NCBI GenBank assembly: GCA_963989385.1
Contig: OZ022511.1
Location: 24,298,503 to 24,362,502 of the forward strand
Length of the DNA stretch: 64,000 bases
Reading direction: 5' to 3'
Origin: Ctena decussata
Lineage: Eukaryota > Mollusca > Bivalvia > Lucinida > Lucinidae
Below the pieces are notes generated by a model. It searched no databases, had not been told where the DNA came from, and worked only from the letters and a program-made list of their open reading frames with translations. Position 1 is the stretch's first letter. Each line of letters opens with the position of its first letter. Of this stretch, positions 11,282 to 22,214 are shown piece after piece. The position numbers were made by a program, and so were the translations under genes.

Positions 11282-12697
11282 TTATACTTCTTCTGCGTCT
11301 ATGTCTAATATGTCATCAGGAAACACGCTTTCATCGTCTTCTTCAATTTTTAAGATTACTTTTTCATAAACAGCACCTCCGTTTAATACATTATCCGACT
11401 GTGGTCTTGGTAATGATTCTGGAATACACAATAGATCACCATTTTGTTTCGAAGTTACAGCCGAATTCGACCGGGTACCACCACGATAGCCTCGAACTGG
11501 GAATGATTGTGTTCTGCGCAGGCCCGGCACACTGCCATTTTGATTTCGCCGATGTAGCATTGCCGCTTTAAAAGATGAAGATCTAAAGGATTTAACACTA
11601 TTTTTACGTTTATCTTTATAGCAATAGTATCTTATCTTTCTCCGCAAGTATCTATGAAAAGACGCTCGCAAGATTTTATTTCTTAATCCGTAAACTGACG
11701 AATTTATCACAGGTGATGCTAGAAATAACATTGTAAAGGATGAAGTGATGATACCATGAACTTTGAAACTCTCTGACACTATCTCAACAAACAATAATAA
11801 TGAAAGTGGCACATAAGTTAACACAAACGCTCCTACAAGTTGAAATATAGTACACATGGCCTTAGTGCCCTTGAGTGATAAACTTCCTTGTTGACTAGAG
11901 GGCGCTATCGGCGCTTGAATTACACATGTCATACGCACCATTGTGGCTGCTATTCGACTTGATTGCATCTGCGCTATGCGAAATATATGAGTATAACAAT
12001 ATATCATAATTCCCAATGGTACATAGAATGCTCCTAATATATACACAACCGTATAAATTTTTCCAAGCACTGTACTAGTACATACAAAACATATCCCTTT
12101 TTCAGGATGAAACACATATCTACTTCCTCCTAGTAATGGCGGAAGAGACAAGACACATGCTACTGTCCAAAATATAGAGAAACACGTGATCATTTTGATA
12201 GCAGTTGCTGTCAAGGAATGGTGTAAAGGGCTGGCAATCGTCTGATATTTATCCCAACTTAATGCAGCTATTGTCCATACCGTTACCAAGGTTAACACTG
12301 ACATTATAAAACCATACATTTGGCACAATATTACTCCACCAAACCATTTACCCGTAAAACTTACAACAGCGGTGACGAGATTTATCAATGCTGATAGCAA
12401 TAATCCTGTGCATCCTAAATGAACTAGCAAAATATTCCTCACGGTTCGTAATCTCCTATTTGGAACTATAGAAATGATCATAAATGAATTAAGTGCCGCC
12501 CCAATTGCCACAAATATCACTAGACAAACCCCTCTGGCTGTGTCCTGGGTGCTTGCACGCCACATTTCCCACTCAGAATCTTCTCTAGGTTCAACTGTGT
12601 TGTTACTTAGCAACACAATAGACGCGTTGCTATGGATACCACTTACATTGTCATAAATGAACATGTCCGGAACCACAAGACGTATCGGATGATACAT
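11282..12697 (-). CDS. Class A G-protein-coupled receptor, GPR161-like, single exon
   Basis: Predicted 471-residue plasma-membrane receptor with seven hydrophobic helices (about 56-78, 88-112, 122-147, 168-188, 213-237, 280-304, 315-338), a helix 8 (340-352) and a ~117-residue tail. Family landmarks: Asn70 (1.50), Cys125 (3.25) exactly 25 residues before Lys150 of D-K-Y (normally DRY), Trp177 (4.50), Pro227/Tyr235 in TM5, Phe291 and T-Y-V-P (294-297) in place of CWxP, and N-S-S-V-Y (332-336) in place of NPxxY. The usual TM2 aspartate is absent. Asn7, Asn24 and Asn33 are glycosylation sequons, as expected of an outside N-terminus without a signal peptide. The tail has basic/serine sites (KRKNS, RRTQS) and an acidic end. 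TM4-TM5 and TM6 wording (S-L-P-P-L-L-G, L-V-G-A-F) recalls GPR161, an orphan receptor of cilia and Hedgehog/cAMP signalling; this is memory, not a search. An in-frame TAA eight codons before Met1 supports a complete single-exon frame; Met12 has a better Kozak context (G at -3). Ligand and coupling unknown. Confidence 0.9.
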   Translation of the reverse strand: MYHPIRLVVPDMFIYDNVSGIHSNASIVLLSNNTVEPREDSEWEMWRASTQDTARGVCLVIFVAIGAALNSFMIISIVPNRRLRTVRNILLVHLGCTGLLLSALINLVTAVVSFTGKWFGGVILCQMYGFIMSVLTLVTVWTIAALSWDKYQTIASPLHHSLTATAIKMITCFSIFWTVACVLSLPPLLGGSRYVFHPEKGICFVCTSTVLGKIYTVVYILGAFYVPLGIMIYCYTHIFRIAQMQSSRIAATMVRMTCVIQAPIAPSSQQGSLSLKGTKAMCTIFQLVGAFVLTYVPLSLLLFVEIVSESFKVHGIITSSFTMLFLASPVINSSVYGLRNKILRASFHRYLRRKIRYYCYKDKRKNSVKSFRSSSFKAAMLHRRNQNGSVPGLRRTQSFPVRGYRGGTRSNSAVTSKQNGDLLCIPESLPRPQSDNVLNGGAVYEKVILKIEEDDESVFPDDILDIDAEEV

Positions 12698-13964
12698 GAA
12701 GCCGACAGCTGACAGAATTTAAACTTCATTGGTAGATGTTATACAGCTTCTTAATTTCTGAAAATATAAACACAACAGTTTTAGCTTATTGAATAAAGAT
12801 GACCACTGCGTCATTAATGTCAAGGGCTTCGGTTCTATAGTACACGCCAGTAGCGCGCGATTCCTTTCCCACAAGAAAATTAAAACAGAAAGCCAATATA
12901 TAGCAGTGTCATTCTACTCATTTCTTTATAAAGCATATTTGTACACATATTTAGATTTCGAAGTTAAATGATAATAGTAATAATGATAATAATAATGGTT
13001 GCGTTATCACAACTTGGACGTGACCAAATCGAAATCCAGACAGATATTTTTGCGACTTTCAGGATTTTTTATATGAATAACATCATATACACATGAGTCG
13101 AATACGAATATCATTGTTATATTTTGCCATTCATTTCAAAAGACTTTAATTTCTAATTTCCAGATGGGTATGAAATTGCGAGGTTGCAGGCGTGTAGAGT
13201 TACCAGATTACCTAAGAAAATACTTTAGCTTAGGCATACCAATAAATTTAGTAGCGTTCGTGCCGTGTCGTTAGCACTGCAAAACATCTACCAGAGAGAG
13301 TCTAACGTATTTGGCAGCTCTAATTCTATAATATCACCGCATATAGTCCAGAGAATATAGAAACTGTAATTATGCATGATAATCACTGAATGTAATCCAG
13401 CGTGGAAATACTATTGAATTTAGAAGCATGGATTCTAACTAAAATCATGGAATACTCTAGCATGAAAAGGCCAATAAATTTAATACATTTAGTTCTGTAC
13501 TACGGTAACTGAAAAGAACTTCGATGATTTAAGAAGCGTAAATGCTGGATTAGATCACTGTAAGTAATCCAATGAGGGATGTCAACAAATTCAGTCGCGC
13601 TAGTCACTATATTATAGTCACTTGATATACCAAGTTGCGCAATCTTTTATGCTCCAATGAATTTCGGAAACGATAATTCCGTAGAAAGCCTCTGCCTGGA
13701 AAAGTCTATGCACAACTTACGCTTTGTCTGAATATTTGGTGTATTCCGTTGTATCATTCAGCCTTATTCAGTATTTTAGTCTCCTATATACCACTATGTT
13801 TAACTTCGTGTAGAAATTATTGTTGTACTGAATGCTTGTCATGGCTTTTTGTCTTTTATACTCCTCAGACTATTGTAAAATATAATACTTTCCATATTCA
13901 TAACCTTGTCGTGACATAATTAGACAGAATGATTACCATAGAAAATTCTAAATTTGGGACAGAT
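12698..13964. other. Region 5' of the receptor gene
   Basis: Should hold the 5' UTR or promoter of the minus-strand receptor gene. A TTTATATTTTC stretch on the minus strand (complement of 12757-12768) is a weak TATA candidate 60-70 bp before the ATG. A 5' splice-in of an upstream exon cannot be excluded. No repeat or further ORF recognised. Confidence 0.35.
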
Positions 13965-14080
13965 AGGTCTGAGCAAACTGTGGAGACCCAGAAGGAGCTG
14001 TCTGATCAGGGTCTACACCATTTGCCATTCCATCTGCGTCTTTTAAACGTATTGCTGCTCTGAAAAAGCAAGCCGTTTGA
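13965..14080 (+). repeat. R2-type fragment
   Basis: GAGCAAACTGTGGAGACCC, GTCTGATCAGGGTCTACAC and TTTGCCATTCCATCTGCG follow the order seen at 7168-7262, but the stem is degraded. Confidence 0.5.
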
Positions 14081-14444
14081 TATGTAGGATAGGAATGGTA
14101 AATATTTTATTTGCCCATTTTTACAATTTTTACGGTAGACGGAAATTTTACAATGTGCTTCCTGGACATGCAATATTAATGTTATAACGAACAGAAATAC
14201 ACAGGAGAAGCCCCAAGAAAGGAAAATACGTGCCTTTTCCTCTGAAAATAAAGACAATTTGATTTCGTAATTTTAGCGCTTCGTCTCTCAAGGATTTCAG
14301 TTTTGTTCTATTTCAATTACCTGATAAGGCTAAATATGGAAACAGAAAGACAATCACTTAGGTTTTGCCGTTATGGTACAAAATATTTGGTCAAAAGCCT
14401 GTGTAAATACTCACAGCGCAGAAGCAAGTCAGACTGCTACTGAA

Positions 14445-14705
14445 TAGAGTTCCCACTGCTTGCTTGTCTGTCAACAATTTTACTGTGAAAGAGTCTTTGA
14501 GAGAAAGCAGCTCAGCAATTCTCAGTTTGCCCCAATTCTGTGAGGAAACAACTCTCAAAGGAAAGAATATTCTCCCTAAGGACAAGTTTCTTCCTTTGAC
14601 CCCATTTTAGATAGATTTCGCCATGAAGGAAAGCGAACAGGAAGTCACAAAAAATGTTTCCCTCCGAAGCAATGGTGGGCAAACATGCAGCTATACCCAT
14701 ACACC
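14445..14705 (-). repeat. R4 repeat copy
   Basis: CTCTCAAAGGAAAGAATATT, TTGACCCCATTTTAGATAGA, GGAAGTCACAAAAAATGTTT and a terminal CATACACCTAA. Same parts as 51935-52085, and as 37105-37340 in reverse. Confidence 0.6.
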
Positions 14706-14714
14706 TAAAACTAC

Positions 14715-15475
14715 TGGCAGCTTGGGTGAATTACATTACTGGTTAAGGTGTCCTGATATTTAAGCTATTTAGGTATGCTACGATTACATCTACTTGTGGC
14801 TAGACAATCAAAGATTTCTATTCGCGCATGATTAAAAAAGGCATCGGGACTATTTTCTTATTTATAGAAATATTAATTTGACATTTTCGTCCCATCGATA
14901 ACGTTTAGTGACTTTGAAATAGTCTAAGTTGATTACTGACTGTGCATAAACTGGAATAGTGGGTGTTCCACTGTCTCTCTTTGAATTATTTTGTGACATT
15001 AAAGGCAGCTGTACTATTTTAACGTCTAGAAGTTGAATCTGCAAAACTCAGCAGAATATGTACAAAAGTAAATTGTCTGGTATTCAAACAGAACGCAGTA
15101 CCAGAAATAGGTAACCAATGAATTTTATCTGTTCTCGGTAATAAGACCTATCCGAAATCCACCCAGTTTTTGTGCTCTGCGAACATTCTGATCACGTTGC
15201 AGTTTTTTTTTGTGCACCGACACTGACATATTGAATAAAATTGAGCCGCATAAAAGTTAAGTGTCTCGGTAAACGGACATACTTTCAGGCTAAGCAACAC
15301 TGCCATATCCTTTTGTGCCTCCCTTTTTAATGGGGGTCGGTTGGTTGGTTGTAATTAAGCCCTAGTTGGCCGTAGTGATCTCTCGGGTAGACTTAACTGA
15401 CTTGCACTCGTGTAGTAAGTGAATGTCTCCTTCACGCCTATAAAACACACTGTTGAGGGACTGGTCAGTAAGTAA
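14715..15475. other. Spacer, nothing recognised
   Basis: A short GGTTGGTTGGTT run near 15339. No coding-like ORF. Confidence 0.4.
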
Positions 15476-15477
15476 GT

Positions 15478-15650
15478 AATCGATATATCCATTCTTTTTT
15501 AGATGTATCAGTAGATATCAGTACTGATTGTTAGGTGTACAGGATAACGGACGAGCCCTTTAGGGCGAGTCCAATTATCTTGTACATCTAACCATCAGTA
15601 CTGATATTTACTAATACATCTCAAAAAGAAATGGCTATATCTGTGTTAAT
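15478..15650. repeat. Long foldback, ~75-bp arms
   Basis: Left arm (GATGTATCAGTAGATATCAG...GTACAGGATAACGGAC) is the reverse complement, with mismatches, of the right arm (GTCCAATTATCTTGTAC...CTGATATTTACTAATACATC). The tip is GAGCCCTTTAGGGCGAG. Imperfect pairing implies some age. Non-coding; MITE-like or decayed. Confidence 0.75.
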
Positions 15651-15654
15651 CCAC

Positions 15655-16250
15655 AGCTTTATTGAAGTTTTCAACTAAAACAAATAATTAAACCAATAAA
15701 AAAATATATTTTATCTTCTTTATTTATTTTATCTAATTCAACCTGCCTCACCTTGTCTGGAAAATGGACCTTCCTGTCTGATGCACTGAGGTCATCAGTT
15801 ACCTGACCAATCAGAAACGGCTTGAGTGATCAGAGGGAAATTTGAATCAGAATGTTCGTCTCATTTTAAGGTTGTACACATGATAGGAAAGACCAGACAA
15901 TTGGGCTGCAGTTTAAACAAATTTTGTTGGGTAAGCTCTGCTGTTCTATTTAATCACAAGGAAAATGTTTGTTCAGGGTATTCATTAATTTCGTTTTGTT
16001 TGGGTTATTTCAATCACGTTTGTTTTAGTGCTTTCTTCTAATACCAGGTATGCTGTTTATGGCCCATCAGAACCCATAACATGGAGGATGTTTTTTCAAC
16101 TAAAACAAATGTTGTGCAACTGAAATAATCTCGCTGGAATGCCTTTTTATATGGATTACCAACAAGTTTCAGTGCTTAATTTTAACATTTTTCTACTAAA
16201 GCTTAGCTTGTAGGGACTCACCTAACTGATGAATAACCACAACATATGTT
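15655..16250. other. Spacer, nothing recognised
   Basis: One 71-codon plus-strand ORF (15826-16041) without recognisable motifs. No exon signals I trust. Confidence 0.4.
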
Positions 16251-16254
16251 TTAA

Positions 16255-16460
16255 GATGTATGGGTACACATCCAAGTTTTTCTGCCATTTATGCAAAAGA
16301 AACAAAGTGCTTCTCAAGATGATGTAGCTCTTCCCAGTGGTCTACTCTTAAAGGAAAGAATTTGCTCCCAAAGGAGCAAGGAGTAAATTCCTACTTTCAA
16401 GAGTAGTCCCCCATTGCGAAGGGAGGCAAAAATTAAAATGTCTGAGTTCCTTACCCAAAG
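16255..16460 (+). repeat. R4 repeat copy
   Basis: Well-preserved copy: ATGGGTACACATCCAAG, CTACTCTTAAAGGAAAGAAT, TTTGCTCCCAAAGGAGCAA, TCAAGAGTAGTCCCCCATTG and GAAGGGAGGCAAAAATT. The centre is a small palindrome TTGCTCC-caaa-GGAGCAA. Confidence 0.65.
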
Positions 16461-16464
16461 TTTA

Positions 16465-16915
16465 CTGTGACCTTAATTTAGTGCTCATTTTCTGAACAAA
16501 AGGTTGGTAATCATCAATACCCTCTGAGGAGAATCTAATGCAATCATATGAATTAAGGGATTATTTCCATATAACACATGTTGTGGAGTCTCATTTAAGC
16601 GAGGGGAGTCAAATAAATACCCTTAACAAATATTTCTGTGGACAAAAAGAAAACAGATTAGTTTACTGAAACAGAAGTTTGTTTAATTGCAGCTCTGTAA
16701 TGATTTGTCTATTCAAAACTGTACATGATAACAATACATGTATCAGGATTTATCAGTACTGGCAACTTCAAAGGAAAGTACTGTTAGCTGTGGATTAAGT
16801 AATGACTTCATTTCTATACTTGTGTCATGTTTTGAAAAAGAAGCAAACCGAATCATAAAGTGTGTTCCCTTTTTTGTAAACTTGGCGAAAACAATTAAGG
16901 TGACCCATACAGGAT
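16465..16915. other. Spacer, nothing recognised
   Basis: No coding or repeat signal that I recognise. Confidence 0.4.
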
Positions 16916-16918
16916 AAG

Positions 16919-17200
16919 AATGGACGTATTCGAATCGACTGGACGTCTCGTGCTTCACGATTCCTGGCGCGAAGCACTTTTTTCTCTTGAAAATGTGCTT
17001 CACGCTATGGATCTAGAGACACTGGTTGTTCAGCTAGATTTTTTTTCTGTAGAAAAAGTGCTTCACGTGAAAGATCGTGATAGAGGCACTAGGTGCTTTG
17101 TGTATCAAACTTTTAAGCGTGAAGCACTTTTTATACACAAAAATTGCTTCATGCTATGAATCGTGAAGTACGAAACGTCCAGCCGAATACGCCCATTGTG
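16919..17200. mobile_element. Inverted-repeat element with GTGCTTCACG repeats
   Basis: Ends ATGGACGTATTCGAATCGAC...CTGGACGTCTCGTGCTTCAC and CGTGAAGTACGAAACGTCCAG...CGAATACGCCCAT form ~45-bp imperfect TIRs. Inside, GTGCTTCACG and its complement CGTGAAGCAC recur at least six times in both orientations beside T-rich tracts. The ORFs in both strands are by-products. Confidence 0.7.
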
Positions 17201-17205
17201 TCAAC

Positions 17206-18625
17206 CTAAAACGATTCATAACCCTGAGCGTATGCATACACTTGTCGGGTTCTAAATTCCAAGGAATTTCCAAGACTGAAAACATTACCTTGACCATGTT
17301 CAGTTTTAAAACGTTATGTAGCAACGGACATAATGTTTCAGATGAGTATGGCTATAACGTTGCTAATTATGGAATATTTCCAAAATAAACGAATAAAATT
17401 TCCTACTCAGGAGAAAAGGAACTTTAGCTTGAGATGTATTAAGTTGTTGAAAAGCAAACTGAGTAAGTTTATGTATTAGTCCAAACACTTCTAGAGAGGT
17501 GTTAAACCTTTTACTCCTTATAGACAAAAATAAAAAGACCACCATCGGATACTAAATGTAAAATGTGAATGAATTCAGTATGAAAAACTAGTTTTTGGCA
17601 GCGGTTAAAAGAGTTTCAGTCACGTCGATTCTATCTTTAGTAAGTAGACTGATGGTTTGCCAAATGACTCGTTTCTGTAATTAGATATACAGTATTTCAC
17701 TTTCCCCAGCAAACACCTATTAAATCCGATACAAAAAGAGCTAAACTACGCATGGTAACTCCCCATCCTGTGGAACTTATCGTAGAGAATGTACTAAGCT
17801 GTGTACTGAAATATAACATACGTGCTATGAAAGGTGAAAAGAGTGCCATACGATTGGACAGGACTCACTTCGTCCTGCATGTACGCAGGAAAAAAGGACA
17901 AACATGGTCTACGAGTTTCCATACTACAGATTTTTCAGAACTTATTTCAGGTGAATGTATCAGTTCTATAGTACTTAACATGGCAATATAATATGTCAAG
18001 AGCCATAAAAATCAAATATTTAAAACCCTGCTCTAGCACAAATTCATACCAGATTTCATACATTTTCATAAACACTTATTATGTTTGCGAGTTAAAGCCA
18101 AAACCAAAAGCAATTCCTCTTTGAATATCCTACATAAAACGTCATATAAACACCTCATTACAAAAATGACGTCAAAAATCACATGCGTTACCTAGCATAA
18201 ACGTGACGTCATATATTGCTATGGTAACACGTTAAAATTTCAATTTTAAACATGAATTTGAAAACTCAAAAGACACATTTTGGTGTTGGTAGCCTTTCAC
18301 ATCAAGGTTTTTGTATTTAACTAACACCGAAAACACGCTTGTGTGTGTTGTAGTTTGATCATTTGTTTTTGTCCTTTACTGCTGTAGGAACCACATGCAG
18401 CAATCAAAGTAAGAAACACCAATCTTACATTTACATATTCTGTAGTACACATGCACTGTTTAAATCATATATGATGCTTTTCTTTTCACGTAGGTGTCAA
18501 ATGAACAAGAAGCTTAATTATAAAAGCTTTGGTCAGACATTTAGCGATTCCCAGTTGCTTCGCTTTTGCTCTTAGCGAGACTGTCAACGTCAGCTAAAGT
18601 TCATACCGTATTTCTATGGTTATAA
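17206..18625. other. Spacer, nothing recognised
   Basis: The ORF at 17752-17991 (79 codons) has a mixed, coding-like composition but no domain I recognise. A short stretch at 18371-18410 has an acceptor-like tract followed by a donor-like GTAAGA, too weak to call an exon. Confidence 0.35.
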
Positions 18626-18629
18626 CACG

Positions 18630-18723
18630 GGAGTTTTCCCTTCCAAAACAATCGCAAAAATCTAGATCCGTCTTAAAAGACGGATCTAAATCTTTGGGTT
18701 TGTTTTAGAAGGGAAAAATCTCA
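18630..18723. repeat. Foldback, ~40-bp arms
   Basis: TTTTCCCTTCCAAAACA...TAGATCCGTCTT meets AAGACGGATCTA...TGTTTTAGAAGGGAAAAA. The inner 12-14 bp are perfectly paired. Confidence 0.75.
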
Positions 18724-19014
18724 TAGCTGAATTTCATAAGACTGGTTTTAGAATATTTGGGGTTATTCTAGAGACAGATAAACACCGTTTTTAGCAGAAT
18801 ATATACAGTATCTGACTTCCAGTGTGTTTTATTATTAGCACTAATGATTACAATAGAATCGGAAAGCAGCAAGGGATTTGCTGGAGTACCGTCTCTGCCT
18901 GAATGTTGAGACATCTTGACTTATTACTGTAAAAGGTAAATATAAAGGTTTTCCGAAACCTGGCGGCCGTAGGAGCAGTGGAAAGTAGAGGCCCGTCGTA
19001 TCTTAGGCGCAGTA

Positions 19015-19199
19015 TATGAAAGACAGCGCCCAAATCTCACATATTGCTGCATTCAACAGCGCCTGAGTCAAAAAGGTACCTATTTACTGCTGGGTTGACA
19101 GAGAGAGATTTTCAATTTCTAGCTTGCCCGTAGGGGATTTAACCTGCGAGCTTCTGCACCATGGTCGAGCGCCTTTAACTACTAGACCGCGGTGCCTCT
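19015..19199 (-). mobile_element. tRNA-derived SINE, minus strand
   Basis: Read on the minus strand, the head is GAGGCACCGCGGTCTAGTAG with an A-box-like TAGTAGTTAAAGGCGC and a B-box-like GCAGGTTAAATCCCC (plus-strand 19132-19146). The body CTACGGGCAAGCTAGAAATT and GTCAACCCAGCAGTAAATAG is of a type I have seen in bivalve SINEs. The 3' limit is unclear and may extend to about 18890. Confidence 0.65.
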
Positions 19200-19239
19200 C
19201 TTACTAATTACTGTAATTATTATCCTTATATTTACTAGA

Positions 19240-19347
19240 GGCGACGTGTCACAACTTGATGGCGGATTGAAAACATTTTAGATATTATTGCAAGTCCTAA
19301 GACCTGAGATTTAATAAAGGTATGTTCTGTTCTGTTCTGTTCTGTTC
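19240..19347 (+). mobile_element. LINE-type 3' tail with (TTCTG)n
   Basis: GAGATTTAATAAAGG is followed by four perfect TTCTG units (19325-19347). A simple pentamer repeat after an AATAAA is typical of 3' ends of some non-LTR retrotransposons. Related tails end 37437-37497 and 48655-48700. Confidence 0.5.
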
Positions 19348-19427
19348 CTAAGCAGGTTAAATTTTAGAACAGTTTAGGGTGTATGAGTATACCATCGTGT
19401 TTATCGATGGAATCACTTTAATGACTT

Positions 19428-19582
19428 CCAGTTTGCCTCTCTGCATGATAAATCCCTTCAAAATGGAATCTTCTCTTACAAAATAAAATTTGCTCCGGTG
19501 GGAGCATTTTGTTTTCCTCGGTAAGCTGACCTTCATGGACGAGATGAAAAATCGAAAATGGCTGAGGTGCCTCCCTCAAATT
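19428..19582 (+). repeat. R4 repeat copy, diverged
   Basis: AGTTTGCCTCTCTGCATGAT, AAAATTTGCTCCGGTGGGAG and a final GGCTGAGGTGCCTCC match R4 parts. Confidence 0.45.
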
Positions 19583-19857
19583 ATATTATTCCTCATAATT
19601 TGGATTTGCACGGTTTGCTCTGAAACACCTGTCCAAATATAAAGGTTTAGTTCGGTCTGCTCTATTTATAGTGACGCCTGTTGGCCAATGTACAATATTC
19701 AGTGTCTCTTTCCAAAAGCGTTGTCGTTAATTGCTTTCCTTATGTGCTCTCTGTTTGCTGCCTGTCATCTTGAAAACACAAAGATTCTACGGTAAAATTC
19801 TAACAAACTGATTCCCTTGTTGTCTTTTGTTGTTGCGTAGCTACTCATTCCAATATT

Positions 19858-20095
19858 TGAGCCGCGACACGACAAAACCAACAATGTGGTTGTGCGCTCC
19901 GCGCAGACTCAGATAAGCCTGTGCATCCGCCAAGGTTGATCAGACTGTTTGTTAAGTGCCCAAACGGTAGCTCTGCGTCTAAGCTACCTCCATGCGGATA
20001 GCGAAGGCTCTGATCAGACTGGGCGGATGCCCAGGCTGATCTGAGTCTGCGCTGGGCGCACAACCACATTGTTGCTTTTGTCGTGTCGCGGCTCA
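19858..20095 (-). mobile_element. R1 238-bp palindromic element, copy 2
   Basis: TGAGCCGCGACACGACAAAA to its complement, 238 bp. The asymmetric word AAGCTACCTCCATGCGG lies on the right, so polarity is minus. No target duplication is evident at the edges. Confidence 0.85.
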
Positions 20096-20582
20096 TTTAT
20101 TTTTTCTGTTTTCATTGAACATGTGCTTAGTTCTGAATTATTAGTACTTTTGTACCTCCGACACAGAGTGAGTAGCGACGACACTAAGTGAGTAGAGAGG
20201 TTTACCAGTATTTCTAAAGCCATTATTCCAGGCTATAAAGCTAAGCTGCCATTTAAAACAATTAAGCATAAAGGATCACGTGATTTTCTTGTGGTTACTT
20301 TTTAAATTGCCAAAGAGTCGTAGTGCATGAGGCAAGTGGCTGATTTTAAACAACTAGTGTCCAAAAACACTGTCGCGTCGTTCTCCGAATAAAGCTTATC
20401 TGCTTTGTGGTAGTAAATATAGGGAACTCCTGGCCATGTTACCTGGAAACCTATTCTGGAAGTGATTCGGATGGAACGCTGTAGGGAACAGTGTCTGGAG
20501 CAGAGCTGTTGATAAAGGATGCAATGCTATAGACACTGTCCCGGCCGACCTGGGTATATGGCCAGAACATCCCAGCCCTTAA

Positions 20583-20670
20583 CCGACGGGCACAGGACAT
20601 CTAGGTGGCGTCGTGCTGGCGTCAGTGGGACGTCAGTGAGACGTCACTGCGACGTCATGTGCCTGCCGGG
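20583..20670. mobile_element. R6-type element with GACGTC core
   Basis: Ends CCGACGGGCACAGGACAT and ATGTGCCTGCCGGG are inverted. The core is a string of GCGTC, GACGTCAGTGAGACGTCAC and GACGTCAT words. It resembles the other R6 elements in its ends and its repeated palindromic core. Confidence 0.6.
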
Positions 20671-20679
20671 AAGGTAAAT

Positions 20680-20766
20680 ATGATTAGATCATTGTCTTGT
20701 TGCAGATGCGCTAAAATGTATTTGGCAATCTGAATAAAGAATTGAATTAAATTGAATTGAATTGAG
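20680..20766 (+). mobile_element. LINE-type 3' tail with (ATTGA)n
   Basis: GTATTTGGCAATCTGAATAA is followed by AGAATTGAATTAAATTGAAT units, an AATAAA-like signal plus pentamer repeats, as in retrotransposon 3' ends. The upstream body (about 20405-20580) is not recognisable. Confidence 0.45.
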
Positions 20767-20769
20767 CCG

Positions 20770-21115
20770 CTTCTTGACAGTGAAGCTGTTCACATACTAG
20801 AACATCATCATAGTTCTAAAGGGTGCAAAGTGTGTCATGAATTATATGAATAACATATGCTTTTTGAAAGTGCATAAATAAACTATTGTTTATATAGGAC
20901 ACAGTGATGTCCTAAACTTTTACCCATACTGGTAATTTTGGTTATATCATGCCAATGAAGTCAGACGACTGATGCAGCCTAATTATGCTGATGTGTTCGC
21001 TAAAGATAAACATCGATCAGATGTACGTAAACAGATCAATTACAAGTTATTTATATTCTAATTTTATCGAGACAATTATTTGGCGACAGTCTCAAGCATT
21101 ATAACCCATGTATGC
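20770..21115. other. Spacer, nothing recognised
   Basis: No repeat, ORF or RNA signal recognised. Confidence 0.4.
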
Positions 21116-21120
21116 CCAGT

Positions 21121-21270
21121 GGACTCTTCCATCCGTATCGAATGGATGAGTCCATTTGTCAATTTAGGAGTGTGGTGTGTCTGTTTATTTTTGTCATGTT
21201 AATATTATTTTAAGGAGAAAACTCTATTTGTCTTATGCAAAAAGTGAAGACCCTAATCAGACGCTAAAAT
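21121..21270 (-). mobile_element. R2 element, minus orientation
   Basis: GGATGAGTCCATTTGTCAAT, GTGTGTCTGTTTATTTTTGT and GTGAAGACCCTAATCAGACG are the complement of the R2 part order at 5708-5908. The stem at the far end is truncated. Confidence 0.55.
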
Positions 21271-21279
21271 TCGCCCTTT

Positions 21280-22210
21280 CTTATGTTAAAGTTGGTCAGT
21301 TTAGGTTAATTTATATTTGCCAATTTGATATATTACTTACACAGAATGTAACTTATTTACCAACACTAAGACTAAATTATTTTATAACACGTGACAACAT
21401 GAATAACCTTAATATTGTTAGATAATATGTACCACAAATCAGAATGTGTTAGCTTGCAGCAGTAGTGCCTTGAATAAAACCTATACATCTGAGATGCTCT
21501 CAAAATTCCATCTTATTTTTCGATTTAAGACCGCTTGGTCAAACGAATGGACATAAATTGCTGAAAATGCTAGTAGAATAAAATATTACGGCTAGAAATT
21601 ATTTATGAAATTCCTTTCTTTATAGCCCACCATGCAAACGGTTTAGTGGAATAGCTAGGGTTAACCCATTATGAAAAATGCAATTCTCATTTTCCTTTCA
21701 TGCTATAGCACATTAATCTTATTGTTTGCCATTTTTATTTTGCCTGTTCTGTGAAATAAGTGTACACCAATACACCATGAAGTATGATGTTATTTTTTGT
21801 ATGTGCATTCAAATGGATGCATTTAGAATATTTTCTCATAATTATTAAGACATGGGATGAAGAGGAACCACTCCAATCAGATCCCACATCTGACGAACTT
21901 ATCCGCACTAACGTTGATATCAAAGACAACTTTCTGCTCAAAAATTGCCTCTCGGCTTCTTCCAATTTCTGAGCTTTCACACACTGGGATCGGAATCAGT
22001 ATTTCTATTACATCCGTATGACCCCTAGGTTAAGAAATAGATGTAGAACCTCATTAAGAGGACGTCATACATCTTGCTTCGGGACGTATTGATTAGCATT
22101 AAGGCGACTGACTAAATAATCTTGGAGAAAGCAGTGGCCTTGCAGTAATACAGTATGTCCAGTGTTTAGTGTGCTACGGCATTTCTTTTTTGATACTTAT
22201 TGAGAATTGT
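21280..22210. other. Spacer, nothing recognised
   Basis: Opposing small ORFs near 21735-21980 overlap each other and lack motifs. Confidence 0.4.
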
Positions 22211-22214
22211 CAAA

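Noticed and set aside
11143..11571. 142-codon ORF on the plus strand over the receptor gene's 3' end
   Set aside because: Most of it is antisense to the receptor tail. It has no motif of its own and no start or stop support.
17752..17991. 79-codon ORF with coding-like composition
   Set aside because: No domain, no splice signals and no supporting neighbour.
18371..18410. Possible 21-nt microexon between an acceptor-like tract and GTAAGA
   Set aside because: Too short to test by eye; such signal pairs occur by chance in A+T-rich DNA.
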